DNA of 64,000 nucleotides. It comes from Pseudomonas chlororaphis subsp. chlororaphis. Lineage in GTDB: Bacteria > Pseudomonadota > Gammaproteobacteria > Pseudomonadales > Pseudomonadaceae. The notes under the pieces were generated by a model. The model was given only the letters and a program-made list of their open reading frames with translations. It searched no databases and had not been told where the DNA came from. Below are positions 8,996 through 19,043 of this stretch, piece after piece. The stretch spans positions 2,108,001 through 2,172,000 of the forward strand of contig NZ_CP027712.1 in the NCBI RefSeq assembly GCF_003945765.1. The letters run 5' to 3'. Position 1 is the first letter of the stretch. Each line of letters starts with the position of its first letter. The position numbers were made by a program, and so were the translations under genes.

Positions 8996-9340
8996 ATGGC
9001 CACTAACCGTTCCCGCCGTCTGCGCAAAAAACTGTGCGTAGATGAATTTCAGGAGCTGGGTTTTGAGCTGAACCTGGATTTCAAAGAAGATCTGGCCGAA
9101 GAGGCTATTGACGCTTTCCTCGACGCGTTCCTCAAAGAAGCGATGGAAGCCAACGGCCTCGGCTATGTTGGTGGCGATGACTTCGGCCTGGTTTGCCTGA
9201 GCAAACGCGGTTCGGTCAGCGAAGAGCAACGTGCCAAGGTCGAAGCCTGGCTCAAGGCCCGCACCGAGCTGACCAGCGTTGAAGTCAGCCCGCTGCTGGA
9301 CGTCTGGTACCCGGAAAACTCGATCAATCCGGTAGCCTGA
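8996..9340 (+). CDS. yggL: YggL family 50S ribosome-binding protein
   Basis: A 114-residue small acidic protein starting MATNRSRRLRKKLCVDEFQE, matching the YggL/DUF469 family. Members have been reported to bind the 50S subunit; the precise role is unclear. The start was set at 8996 because TGAGGA lies about 9 bases upstream; the longer reading frame starting at 8963 has no ribosome site. A GC-rich hairpin follows the stop. Confidence 0.9.
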   Translation: MATNRSRRLRKKLCVDEFQELGFELNLDFKEDLAEEAIDAFLDAFLKEAMEANGLGYVGGDDFGLVCLSKRGSVSEEQRAKVEAWLKARTELTSVEVSPLLDVWYPENSINPVA

Positions 9341-9345
9341 TGTGC

Positions 9346-9377
9346 TGAGTCGGTGGCCCGTCCGGGCCGCCGACTCA
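9346..9377 (+). terminator. hairpin after yggL (probable terminator)
   Basis: TGAGTCGG pairs with CCGACTCA around an inner GGCCCG/CGGGCC, starting a few bases after the yggL stop. The stem is strong but there is no U-run. Confidence 0.45.
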
Positions 9378-9468
9378 CGGCTGTCGCGGTACAGCCTTCT
9401 CGATTTATTCCCCCCGCAGAACCTTTATATGCCTCGGGCCTGTTTCCCAGGATTTCGCGTGGGCGGGT

Positions 9469-9570
9469 TGTAGCCGCTGCCGTAGGCTGCGATCGCGACC
9501 GAAGGACGCGTAAGGTCTTGAGATCGCTGAAGCCTTCGGGCTTATCGCAGCCTGCGGCAGCGGCTACAGG
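9469..9570. repeat. REP-type inverted pair, family A (GTAGCCGCTGCCGCAGGCTGCG)
   Basis: Two head-to-head copies of a palindromic element, TAGCCGCTGCCG..GGCTGCGATCG and its inverse, about 50 bases apart. They lie between the convergent yggL and benE-like genes. Related copies occur at 26140, 28373 and, as a solo copy, at 37365. Confidence 0.8.
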
Positions 9571-9571
9571 C

Positions 9572-10762
9572 TTATTCGTTGTTCCAGTTCAGGATCGCCA
9601 GGGTCAGCACGCCGGCCACGATTCCCCAGAACGCCGAGCCGACGGAGAACAGGGTCAGGCCTGAGGCGGTCACCATAAAGGTGATCAGCGCCGCCTCGCG
9701 CTCCTTCACCTGGCTCATGGCGATACTCAGGCCGTTGATGATCGAGCCGAACAGCGCCAGCGCGGCGATCGACAGCACCAGCTCCTTGGGCAGGGCCGCG
9801 AACAGCGCCGCCAGCGTGGCGCCGAAGACCCCGGCGATGCCGTAGAAAATCCCGCACCAGACCGCCGCGGTGTAGCGCTTGTTGCGGTCCTCGTGGGCAT
9901 GGGGGCCGGTGCAGATCGCCGCGCTGATGGCCGCCAGGTTGATGCCGTGGGAGCCGAACGGCGCCAGCAGCAGGGAGGCGATACCGGTGGTGGTGACCAG
10001 CGGCGAGGCCGGGACGTTGTAGCCGTCGGCGCGCAGCACGGCGACCCCGGGCATGTTCTGCGAGGTCATGGCCACCACGAACAGCGGGATGCCGATGCTG
10101 ATGGTCGCCGCCAGGGAAAAGTGCGGGGTGGTCCACACCGGCGTGGCGACTTCCAGGTGGAATTGGCTGAAATCCAGCAGGCCCATCACCCCGGCCAATG
10201 CAGTGCCGATCAGCAGCGCGGCGAGCACCGCATAGCGTGGCGACAGGCGCTTGACCAGCAGGTAGCTGAAGAACATGCCCAGCACCAGGGCGGTGCGGTG
10301 CTGCGCGGCGACGAAGATCTCGCTGCCGATCTTGAACAGGATGCCCGCCAGCAGTGCCGCGGCGAGGGAGGCCGGGATGCGCTTGACCAGGCGTTCGAAG
10401 CTGCCGGTCAGGCCGCAGATGGTTACCAGCACCGCGCAGGTGATATAGGCACCGATGGCTTCGCCGTAGCTCACCCCGGACAGGCTGGTGATCAGCAGCG
10501 CGGCGCCGGGGGTCGACCAGGCGACGGTGATCGGGGTGCGGTAGCGCAAGGACAGGCTGATGCTGCAGAGGGCCATGCCGATGGAGATGGCCCAGATCCA
10601 CGAGGAAATCTGCCCGCTGGTCAGCCCGGCGGCCTGTCCGGCCTGGAACATCAGCACCAGGGAGCTGGTGTAGCCGGTCATCATGGCGATGAAGCCGGCG
10701 ACTACGGCCGAGGGCGAAGTATCGGCCAGGGGGCGTAATGGCGCGAGGGAGGCGTCGGACAT
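9572..10762 (-). CDS. benE: BenE family (benzoate/H+ symporter-like) transporter
   Basis: A 396-residue membrane protein with about 12 hydrophobic segments and the family signatures GFIAMMTGYTSSLVLMFQAG near the N-terminus and FGSHGINLAAISAAICTG in the C-terminal half. The family is named for benzoate:proton symport. Here no benzoate genes lie nearby; the neighbours are purine genes, so the substrate is uncertain. The start at 10762 (MSDASLAPLRP) follows AAGGA; 71 upstream in-frame codons are rejected as they resemble no transporter. It is divergent from the GntR gene, with a palindrome between them. Confidence 0.88.
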   Translation of the reverse strand: MSDASLAPLRPLADTSPSAVVAGFIAMMTGYTSSLVLMFQAGQAAGLTSGQISSWIWAISIGMALCSISLSLRYRTPITVAWSTPGAALLITSLSGVSYGEAIGAYITCAVLVTICGLTGSFERLVKRIPASLAAALLAGILFKIGSEIFVAAQHRTALVLGMFFSYLLVKRLSPRYAVLAALLIGTALAGVMGLLDFSQFHLEVATPVWTTPHFSLAATISIGIPLFVVAMTSQNMPGVAVLRADGYNVPASPLVTTTGIASLLLAPFGSHGINLAAISAAICTGPHAHEDRNKRYTAAVWCGIFYGIAGVFGATLAALFAALPKELVLSIAALALFGSIINGLSIAMSQVKEREAALITFMVTASGLTLFSVGSAFWGIVAGVLTLAILNWNNE

Positions 10763-10957
10763 GGAGCGCTGTTCCTTGTTCTGATAAAGATATCTGTCGC
10801 CCGAAAGCCCGGTGCAGGGGCGTTGGGTGACGAAAGCAGGGGCCAAGCCTAAACGTAAAAGTAACCATTCATTGCAATACAGCCAGGGCGGCAAATGGCC
10901 GTACAGTCGTTGCGACAGCCCGTGGACCATACAGTTATTGCGAATGGACCCCATGGG

Positions 10958-10967
10958 TTGTGTACAA
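10958..10967. promoter_or_regulatory. candidate GntR operator TTGTGTACAA
   Basis: A palindromic TTGT-GT-ACAA lies between the divergent benE-like (start 10762) and GntR (start 11062) genes. FadR-subfamily GntR regulators bind short palindromes of this kind and often control themselves and the divergent gene. The assignment is inference. Confidence 0.4.
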
Positions 10968-11061
10968 TGTGCCATTGTTTTTACGCGATACTTGTCAGCG
11001 ACCCACTGTGCCGTATTACAGTCACGGTCAATTCGCCGCAGTTCTCCCGACTCGAGTGCCC

Positions 11062-11826
11062 ATGAACGAACAGTTGCAACCCCTCAAGAAACAACCGCGA
11101 GCAGGCAAGGCCGGTCGCAGCGGGACCCAGGACGATATTGTCTACGCGCATATCTTCGAGGCCATCCTCGAACAGCGCCTGGCGCCCGGCACCAAGTTGA
11201 GCGAAGAGGCGCTGGGGGAAATTTTCGGGGTCAGCCGTACCATCATTCGTCGTGCGCTGTCGCGCCTGGCCCATGAAGGCGTGGTGCTGCTGCGGCCCAA
11301 TCGCGGCGCGGTCGTGGCCAGCCCGAGTGTCGAGGAGGCCCGCCAGGTGTTCATGGCGCGCCGGCTGGTGGAGCGGGCGATCACCGAGCTGGCGGTGCAG
11401 CACGCCACGGCCGAACAGCTTGCCGAGCTGCGGCAGATGGTCAACGACGAGCGCGACAGCTTTTCCCGTGGCGATCGCGGCGCCGGTATCCGCTTGTCGG
11501 GCGAGTTCCACCTCAAACTTGCCGAGGCGGCGAAGAATGCTCCGCTGATCAGCTTCCAGCGCAGCCTGGTGTCGCAGACCTCGCTGATCATCGCCCAGTA
11601 CGAAAGCGGCAACCGTTCGCACTGTTCCTACGATGAGCACACCCAGTTGATCGACGCCATCGAGGCCCGCGATGCGGAGCTGGCAGTGACCCTGATGATG
11701 CATCACATGGATCACATCGACAGCAAGCTCAACCTCGACGAAGAAAGCGCCTCGGACGACCTGCATGCGGTGTTCTCGCACCTGCTGCAAACCAAGAAGC
11801 CGGGCCGCTCTCCCGCCAAGCTCTGA
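11062..11826 (+). CDS. GntR family transcriptional regulator (FadR/FCD subfamily)
   Basis: 254 residues: an N-terminal winged-helix domain (about 25-92, with LSEEALGEIFGVSRTIIRRAL as the recognition region) and a C-terminal FCD ligand-binding domain with the usual metal-site residues (EFHLKLAEAAKN, HTQLIDAI, MMHHMDHI). The start at MNEQLQPLKK was chosen over upstream in-frame codons. It sits next to guaD and the xdh genes, as does the GntR gene in P. aeruginosa, so a role in purine breakdown is likely. It may also control the divergent transporter. Confidence 0.9.
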   Translation: MNEQLQPLKKQPRAGKAGRSGTQDDIVYAHIFEAILEQRLAPGTKLSEEALGEIFGVSRTIIRRALSRLAHEGVVLLRPNRGAVVASPSVEEARQVFMARRLVERAITELAVQHATAEQLAELRQMVNDERDSFSRGDRGAGIRLSGEFHLKLAEAAKNAPLISFQRSLVSQTSLIIAQYESGNRSHCSYDEHTQLIDAIEARDAELAVTLMMHHMDHIDSKLNLDEESASDDLHAVFSHLLQTKKPGRSPAKL

Positions 11827-11839
11827 GACATTGCCGCGG

Positions 11840-11912
11840 GCCCTTCGCGGGCAAGCCTCGCGCCTACGGATTGCGACGTTCGCGTAGGAGCGAGGCTTGC
11901 CCGCGATGACGG
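11840..11912. repeat. REP-type inverted pair, family B (GGAGCGAGGCTTGCCCGCG)
   Basis: Two inverted copies, CGCGGGCAAGCCTCGC and GCGAGGCTTGCCCGCG, separated by about 15 bases, between the convergent GntR and guaD genes. This is the common Pseudomonas REP type with GCTTG(C)xCGCGA cores. Confidence 0.8.
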
Positions 11913-11924
11913 CCTGAAAGGCAC

Positions 11925-11965
11925 AAAAAATCCCCCGGAATCCAGCGATCACGGGGGATTTTTTA
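11925..11965. terminator. bidirectional terminator between GntR gene and guaD
   Basis: AAAAAATCCCCC pairs with GGGGGATTTTTT, giving a strong stem with U-runs on both strands. It ends guaD on the minus strand (stop at 11979) and can also end the GntR gene. Confidence 0.85.
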
Positions 11966-11978
11966 TGCCTGGAACAAC

Positions 11979-13283
11979 TTAGCGCTGGTGCACCAGATTG
12001 CCCGCGGCATAGGTCTGCGCCACGGTGCGGTCATCGCCCAGGGTCATCAGCACGAACAGCGTCTCGGCGATGCTCTTGGATTGTTTCAGGCGATAGCTCA
12101 GCAGTGGCGTGGCGTTGTAGTCGAGCACCAGGAAGTCGGCGTCGGTGCCTGGCTGCAGGGTGCCGATCCGCTCTTCCAGGCGCAGTGCGCGTGCGCCGCC
12201 GAGGGTGGCCAGGTACAGCGACTTGAACGGACTCAGGCGCGCGCCCTGCAACTGCATGACCTTGTAGGCTTCGTTCAGGGTCTGCAGCAGCGAGAAGCTG
12301 GTGCCGCCGCCGACGTCGGTGCCCAGGCCGACATTCAGCTTGTGCTTCTCGGCCATCGGCAGGTTGAACAGGCCGCTGCCGAGAAACAGGTTCGAGGTCG
12401 GGCAGAAGGCCACGGCCGAACCGGTCTGCGCCAGGCGCGCGCATTCGTCGTCGCACAGGTGCACGCCGTGGGCGAACACCGAGCGCTCGCCCAGCAACTG
12501 GTAGTGGTCGTACACGTCCAGGTAGCCCTTGCGCTCGGGGAACAGTTCCTTGACCCATTCGACTTCCTGCAGGTTCTCGCTGATGTGGGTCTGCATGTAC
12601 AGGTCGGGGTATTCGCCGAGCAATTGCCCGGCCAGGGTCAGTTGTTCCGGGGTGCTGGTCGGGGCGAAACGCGGTGTCACCGCGTAGTGCAGGCGGCCCT
12701 TGCCATGCCAGCGCTCGATCAGCGCCTTGCTTTCCAGGTAGCTGGATTCGGCAGTGTCGGTCAGGTAGTCGGGGGCGTTGCGGTCCATCATCACCTTGCC
12801 GGCGATCATCCGCAGGTCGAGCTTCTCGGCCGCTTCGAAAAAGGCATTCACCGATTGCGGATGCACGCTGCCGAAGACCAGGGCGGTGGTGGTGCCGTTG
12901 CGCAGCAGCTCCTTGATGAAAATCTCTGCCACTTCCTCGGCATGGGCCTGGTCGGCGAACTGGCTTTCGCAGGGGAAGGTATAGGTGTTGAGCCAGTCCA
13001 GCAATTGCTCGCCATAGGCACCGACCATGCCGGTCTGCGGCAGGTGGATATGGGTGTCGATGAAGCCTGGGGTGATCAGCGCATCCTGATAGTGAATGAT
13101 CTCCATATCGGCGGGCAGGCTGGCGAGCAATTCGCTGGCGTGGCCGAGGGCGCTGATCTGGCCGTTGTCGACCACCAGCAGGCCATCCTCGAAATACTCG
13201 TAGGAGGCTTCGATGCCGACCTCGGCGGGGTCGGCGATGCTGTGCAGGATGGCGGCACGGTAGGCTTTGCGAGTCAGAGGCAT
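11979..13283 (-). CDS. guaD: guanine deaminase
   Basis: Hydrolyses guanine to xanthine and ammonia, feeding the adjacent xanthine dehydrogenase. The 434-residue amidohydrolase shows the zinc-binding HIH in FIDTHIHLPQ (about residue 80), the family signature QTGMVGAYGEQLLDWLNTYTF cited in part, and further metal/active-site motifs HISE, HGVHL and GLGTDVGGG. Its stop is followed by a strong terminator. It starts 24 bases after xdhC ends, so it is probably the last gene of an xdhA-xdhB-xdhC-guaD operon. Confidence 0.95.
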   Translation of the reverse strand: MPLTRKAYRAAILHSIADPAEVGIEASYEYFEDGLLVVDNGQISALGHASELLASLPADMEIIHYQDALITPGFIDTHIHLPQTGMVGAYGEQLLDWLNTYTFPCESQFADQAHAEEVAEIFIKELLRNGTTTALVFGSVHPQSVNAFFEAAEKLDLRMIAGKVMMDRNAPDYLTDTAESSYLESKALIERWHGKGRLHYAVTPRFAPTSTPEQLTLAGQLLGEYPDLYMQTHISENLQEVEWVKELFPERKGYLDVYDHYQLLGERSVFAHGVHLCDDECARLAQTGSAVAFCPTSNLFLGSGLFNLPMAEKHKLNVGLGTDVGGGTSFSLLQTLNEAYKVMQLQGARLSPFKSLYLATLGGARALRLEERIGTLQPGTDADFLVLDYNATPLLSYRLKQSKSIAETLFVLMTLGDDRTVAQTYAAGNLVHQR

Positions 13284-13307
13284 GAGGCAGTCTCGGTTCG
13301 TGGCTTT

Positions 13308-14150
13308 TTAATGAGTGGCGTGGCTGCGGCGCGAGGCCGGCAGCAGTTTGGCAATGGGTTCGGCGCGGGCACTGTGCTGGCCGAAATTGGCGTTATAGGT
13401 GGCGATGATTTCGCCGGCGATGGAGATGGCGATTTCCACAGGCAACTTGCCTTTGACTTCGCCGAGCCCCATCGGGCAGCGCATGCGTTGCAGCACGCCG
13501 CTGTCGAAGCCGCGCTCGCGTAGGCGGTGTTCGAACTTCACCCGTTTGGTATTCGAGCCGATCAGGCCGAAGTAGGCAAAGTCGTTGCGCTTGAGGATCG
13601 CGGCGGTGAGCTCCAGGTCGAGCTGGTGATTGTGGGTCATGACGATGCAATAGCTGCCAGTGGGCAGGTCATCGATTTCATCGACGGGCTCTTCGCTGAC
13701 GATCTTGCGCACGCCCTGGGGGATCTGCTCGGGGAATTCCTGTTCCCGCGAGTCGATCCAGCGCACCTTGCACGGCAGGCTGGCCAGCAGCGGCACCAGG
13801 GCGCGGCCGACATGGCCGGCGCCGAAGACCGCGATCTGCGCCTGGACCTGGCCCATGGGTTCGAACAGCAACACCGTCACCCCGCCGCAGCACTGGCCGA
13901 GGCTGGCGCCCAGGCTGAAGCGCTCCAGATGGGTGTCCTGCTTGCCGCTGGCGAGCATCTCGCGGGCGATCTGCATGGCCTTGTATTCCAGGTGGCCGCC
14001 GCCGATGGTGTCGAAGCTCTGGGTGGCGCTGATGACCATTTTCGAGCCGGCATTGCGTGGCGTCGAACCCAGCTCTTCGATGATGGTCACCAGCACGCAG
14101 GGTTCGCCGCGGGTTTGCAGGTCGGCGAGGGCGCTGATCCAGTTGTACAT
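13308..14150 (-). CDS. xdhC: xanthine dehydrogenase accessory protein XdhC
   Basis: A 280-residue maturation factor that binds molybdenum cofactor, helps convert it to the sulfurated form and inserts it into XdhB. The N-terminal XdhC/CoxI domain has the cysteine-containing GEPCVLVTIIEELGSTPRNAG, cited in part, and SLGQCCGG. The C-terminal half has the Rossmann signature VFGAGHVGRALVPLLA. It lies between xdhB and guaD in the same direction; a REP pair fills the 116-base gap upstream. Confidence 0.93.
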   Translation of the reverse strand: MYNWISALADLQTRGEPCVLVTIIEELGSTPRNAGSKMVISATQSFDTIGGGHLEYKAMQIAREMLASGKQDTHLERFSLGASLGQCCGGVTVLLFEPMGQVQAQIAVFGAGHVGRALVPLLASLPCKVRWIDSREQEFPEQIPQGVRKIVSEEPVDEIDDLPTGSYCIVMTHNHQLDLELTAAILKRNDFAYFGLIGSNTKRVKFEHRLRERGFDSGVLQRMRCPMGLGEVKGKLPVEIAISIAGEIIATYNANFGQHSARAEPIAKLLPASRRSHATH

Positions 14151-14188
14151 GTTTCACCTCAGCATTCGCTGTTGTCTGTTCGGCCCTC

Positions 14189-14252
14189 ATCGCGGGCAAG
14201 CCTCGCTCCTACAGACCCGTGCAGATCGGTAGGCGCGAGGCTTGCCCGCGAT
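14189..14252. repeat. REP-type inverted pair, family B
   Basis: Inverted copies TCGCGGGCAAGCCTCGC and GCGAGGCTTGCCCGCGA, about 20 bases apart, fill most of the xdhB-xdhC gap. Such elements inside an operon can act as mRNA-stabilising or attenuating hairpins; here that is inference. Confidence 0.8.
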
Positions 14253-14266
14253 AGGCGCACCTCGTT

Positions 14267-16658
14267 CTAGAGCGGAACCAGTTCAGACTCGGCCTCGACG
14301 GCCTTCGTCACCTTCAGCTGGCGCATCTGCTCGCAGCCCCACAACACCCGCTCCGGCGTGGCCGGCGCGTCGATCTTCGGCTGGTGCCGGTAATCGCCGA
14401 GGCTGGCCACGGCATCCTTGATAGCGCACCAGGCGGCGATGCCGAGCATGAACGGCGGCTCACCCACGGCCTTGGAGTGGAACACCGTGTCTTCCGGGTT
14501 CTTGCGGTTTTCCACCAGCTTCACGCGCAAATCCAAAGGCATGTCGGCAACGGCTGGAATCTTGTAACTGGCGGGGCCGCAGGTCTCTAGCTTGCCCTTG
14601 GCGTTCCACACCAATTCTTCCATGGTCAGCCAGCCCATGCCCTGGATAAAGCCACCTTCCACCTGGCCGATGTCGATGGCCGGGTTCAGCGAGGCACCGA
14701 CGTCATGCAGGATATCGGTGCGCAGCATCTTGTACTCGCCGGTCAGGGTGTCGACTATCACCTCGGCGCAGGCGGCGCCGTAGGCGAAGTAGTAGAACGG
14801 CCGGCCACGGGCCTGGGCACGGTCGTAGTAGATTTTCGGGGTCTTGTAGAAGCCGGTGCTGGACAGCGAGACCTGGGCGAAATAAGCCTGCTGGATCAGT
14901 TCCTCGAAACTCAGGATCTGGTCGCGGACCCGTACGTGGCCGTTGTGGAATTCCACATCTTCCTCGCTGACCTTGTACTGCCGGGCGGCAAACTCCACCA
15001 GGCGTTTCTTGATGGTTTCCGCTGCGTTCTGCGCCGCCTTGCCATTCAGGTCGGCACCGCTGGAGGCGGCGGTCGGCGAGGTGTTGGGCACCTTGTCGGT
15101 GTTGGTCGCGGTGATCTGCACCCGGTCGATCTCCACCTGGAACACCTCGGCCACCACCTGCGCCACCTTGGTGTTCAGGCCCTGGCCCATTTCCGTGCCG
15201 CCGTGGTTGAGGTGGATGCTGCCGTCGGTATAGACGTGCACCAGCGCGCCGGCCTGGTTGAGGAAGCTGGCGGTGAAGGAAATGCCGAATTTCACCGGGG
15301 TCAGTGCCAGACCCTTTTTCAGGATCGGGCTGCCGGCGTTGTAGCGGCGGATCGCTTCGCGGCGCTCGGCGTACTGGCTGCTGGCTTCCAGTTCTGCGGT
15401 CATTTCTTCGAGCATGTTGTGCTCGACGGTCTGGTAGTAGTGGGTGACGTTGCGTTCGGTCTTGCCGTAGTAGTTGGCCTTGCGCACGGCCAGCGGGTCG
15501 AGGGCGAGATGGCGGGCGATGGCGTCCATCACTTCCTCGATGGCGACCATGCCTTGCGGGCCGCCGAAACCACGGTAGGCGGTGTTCGACGCGGTGTTGG
15601 TCTTGCAGCGATGGCCGTTGATGGTGGCGTCGCCCAGGTAGTACGAGTTGTCGGCGTGGAACATCGCCCGGTCGACGATCGAGGCCGACAGGTCCGGCGA
15701 GCAACCGCAGTTGCCGGCCAGCTCCAGCTGGATGCCATGCAGGCGCCCGGTGCTGTCGAAGCCGACGTCGTACTCGATATAGAAGGGGTGGCGCTTGCCG
15801 GTCATCAGCATGTCTTCGACCCGCGGCAGGCGCATCTTGGTTGGCTGGCCGGTGAGGTGCGCGATCACCGCGCACAGGCATGCCGGGCTGGCGGCCTGGG
15901 TTTCCTTGCCGCCGAAACCACCGCCCATGCGGCGCATGTCGACCACGATCTTGTTCATCGACACGTCCAGCACCTCGGCCACCAGTTTCTGCACCTCGGT
16001 GGGGTTCTGGGTCGAGCAGTAGACGATCATGCCGCCGTCTTCGGTGGGCATCACCGAGGAAATCTGGGTCTCCAGGTAGAAGTGTTCCTGGCCGCCGATG
16101 TGCAGCGTGCCCTGCAGGCGATGCTCGGCGCTGGCCAGGGCCTTGGCCGAGTCGCCGCGCTGGTGGGTGTGGCTGTCGAGGACGAAGTGGCGTTTGCGCA
16201 GGGCTTCGACCACGTCCAGGACTGGCTCCAGGTCCTCGTATTCGATGACCGCGGCCATGGCCGCTTGGCGCGCGGTTTCCAGGTCGCGGGCGGCCACGGC
16301 CAGCACCGGCTGACCGACGAACTGCACGTCGTCGATGGCCAGCAGCGGGTCGCCGGGCAGCAGCGGGCCGATGTCTTTCAGCCCCGGAATGTCCTTGTGG
16401 GTGATGACGATACGCACGCCGTCGAAGGCATGGCAGGGCGCGGTGTCGATGCTGAGGATCTTGGCGTGGGCACGGTCCGAGAGGCGCGCATACACATGCA
16501 GCTGGTTGGGGAATTCCAGCCGGTCATCGATGTACACCGCTTCGCCGGATACATGTTTGGCGGCACTGTCGTGCTTGACGCTGCGCCCGACGCCGGTGGC
16601 CAGGTCCTGTTGAAACAGGGCGCTCAGTTCGGCTTGAGTCTTCTCGACTTTGTGATGA

Positions 16659-16666
<8 letters not shown>
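14267..16666 (-). CDS. xdhB: xanthine dehydrogenase, molybdopterin-binding subunit
   Basis: The 799-residue large subunit carries the molybdenum cofactor and the hydroxylation site that turns hypoxanthine and xanthine into urate. Visible motifs: MRRMGGGFGGKETQ for cofactor binding, TAYRGFGGPQG near the substrate site, the dinucleotide-type loop GGTEMGQGLNTK, and AVGEPPFMLG near the C-terminus with the catalytic Glu. The gene overlaps the end of xdhA by 8 bases, which suggests translational coupling. Confidence 0.96.
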
Positions 16667-18113
<1,447 letters not shown>

Positions 18114-18158
18114 GGAAGGCCTCGCAGACTCATTATTGTTGGTAACCGACGTGGGCCG

Positions 18159-18209
18159 AATTTAGTCATGTCTGACTTTTCGGTCAATGATTTTCTGACT
18201 TAAAGGTCA
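18159..18209 (-). promoter_or_regulatory. xdhA promoter with twin palindromic operator
   Basis: On the minus strand TTGACC (18187-18182) and TAAATT (18164-18159) are spaced by 17 bases, a good sigma-70 promoter. Two copies of TGAC-N6-GTCA overlap it: 18173-18186 within the spacer and -35, and 18196-18209 just upstream. Their centres are 23 bp apart, about two helical turns. This looks like a cooperative regulator site, perhaps for one of the two nearby GntR proteins. Which protein binds is unknown. Confidence 0.6.
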
Positions 18210-18381
18210 GGAAATCGTTTTTTGCCGATCAACACGCGCTTTCAAACAGTATTGACCCTCCCGGGCCGCAGTGCCTTTTGCTTATTCCGTGCCAAATTCA
18301 GGCCCTTGGGCACTCCGCCATGAGGTAGCAATTGCGCTACACTGCGCCGCTTGTACCGATCTAAGAGTTTGAAGGAAAACC

Positions 18382-19041
18382 ATGACGTTCAAGGCGCCGG
18401 ACAGCCTCGCCGAGCAAATCGCTCACCACCTCGCCGAACGCATCATTCGCGGCGAGCTCAAGCCTGGGGAGCGCATTCAGGAACAGAAGGTCACGCTGGC
18501 CCTCAACGTCAGCCGCGGCTCGGTCCGCGAGGCCCTGCTGATCCTCGAACGCCGTCACCTGATCGCCATCCTGCCGCGTCGTGGCGCCCATGTGACCGAA
18601 CTCACCCCGCACAAGGTGCAGAGCCTGTGCACCCTGATGAGCGAGCTGTACATCCTGCTGGGCAACTCGGTGGCCAACGGCTGGGAACTGCAGGCCGACA
18701 TGGCGCCGTTCCTGCAGATCCAACAACGATTGATCGCCGCCTACGAGCGCCAGGACATCCGCAGTTTCGTCGAAGACAGCTTCAACGTGATGCGCGCCGC
18801 CTACCCGTTCGCCGACAACCCGTACCTGCAGGAAACCGTCGAGAACCTGCAGCCGGCGATGAGCCGTGCCTATTTCCTGGCCCTGGAGCAGCGCAAGGCG
18901 GAAATGAGCGAATTCCTCGACCTGTTCGAGCAACTGCTGGCCGCCGTGCTGGCCCGTGACCTGCCGACGATCCGCCTGGTGCTGACGGCCTATGCCCGGC
19001 GCAGTTGCGACCTGGTAGTCGCCGCCTTGACGGTTGCCTGA
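18382..19041 (+). CDS. GntR family transcriptional regulator
   Basis: 219 residues: winged-helix DNA-binding domain (about 5-75; VTLALNVSRGSVREALLILE is the recognition region) and a helical C-terminal effector domain. It is divergent from xdhA across a 268-base region with a double palindrome, and its stop is only 2 bases before the GTG of smc, so the two are almost surely co-translated. The same order (xdhA, GntR, smc) exists in P. aeruginosa from memory. A GAAGGAAAA ribosome site precedes the ATG. The ligand is not predictable from the sequence. Confidence 0.9.
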   Translation: MTFKAPDSLAEQIAHHLAERIIRGELKPGERIQEQKVTLALNVSRGSVREALLILERRHLIAILPRRGAHVTELTPHKVQSLCTLMSELYILLGNSVANGWELQADMAPFLQIQQRLIAAYERQDIRSFVEDSFNVMRAAYPFADNPYLQETVENLQPAMSRAYFLALEQRKAEMSEFLDLFEQLLAAVLARDLPTIRLVLTAYARRSCDLVVAALTVA

Positions 19042-19043
19042 GC

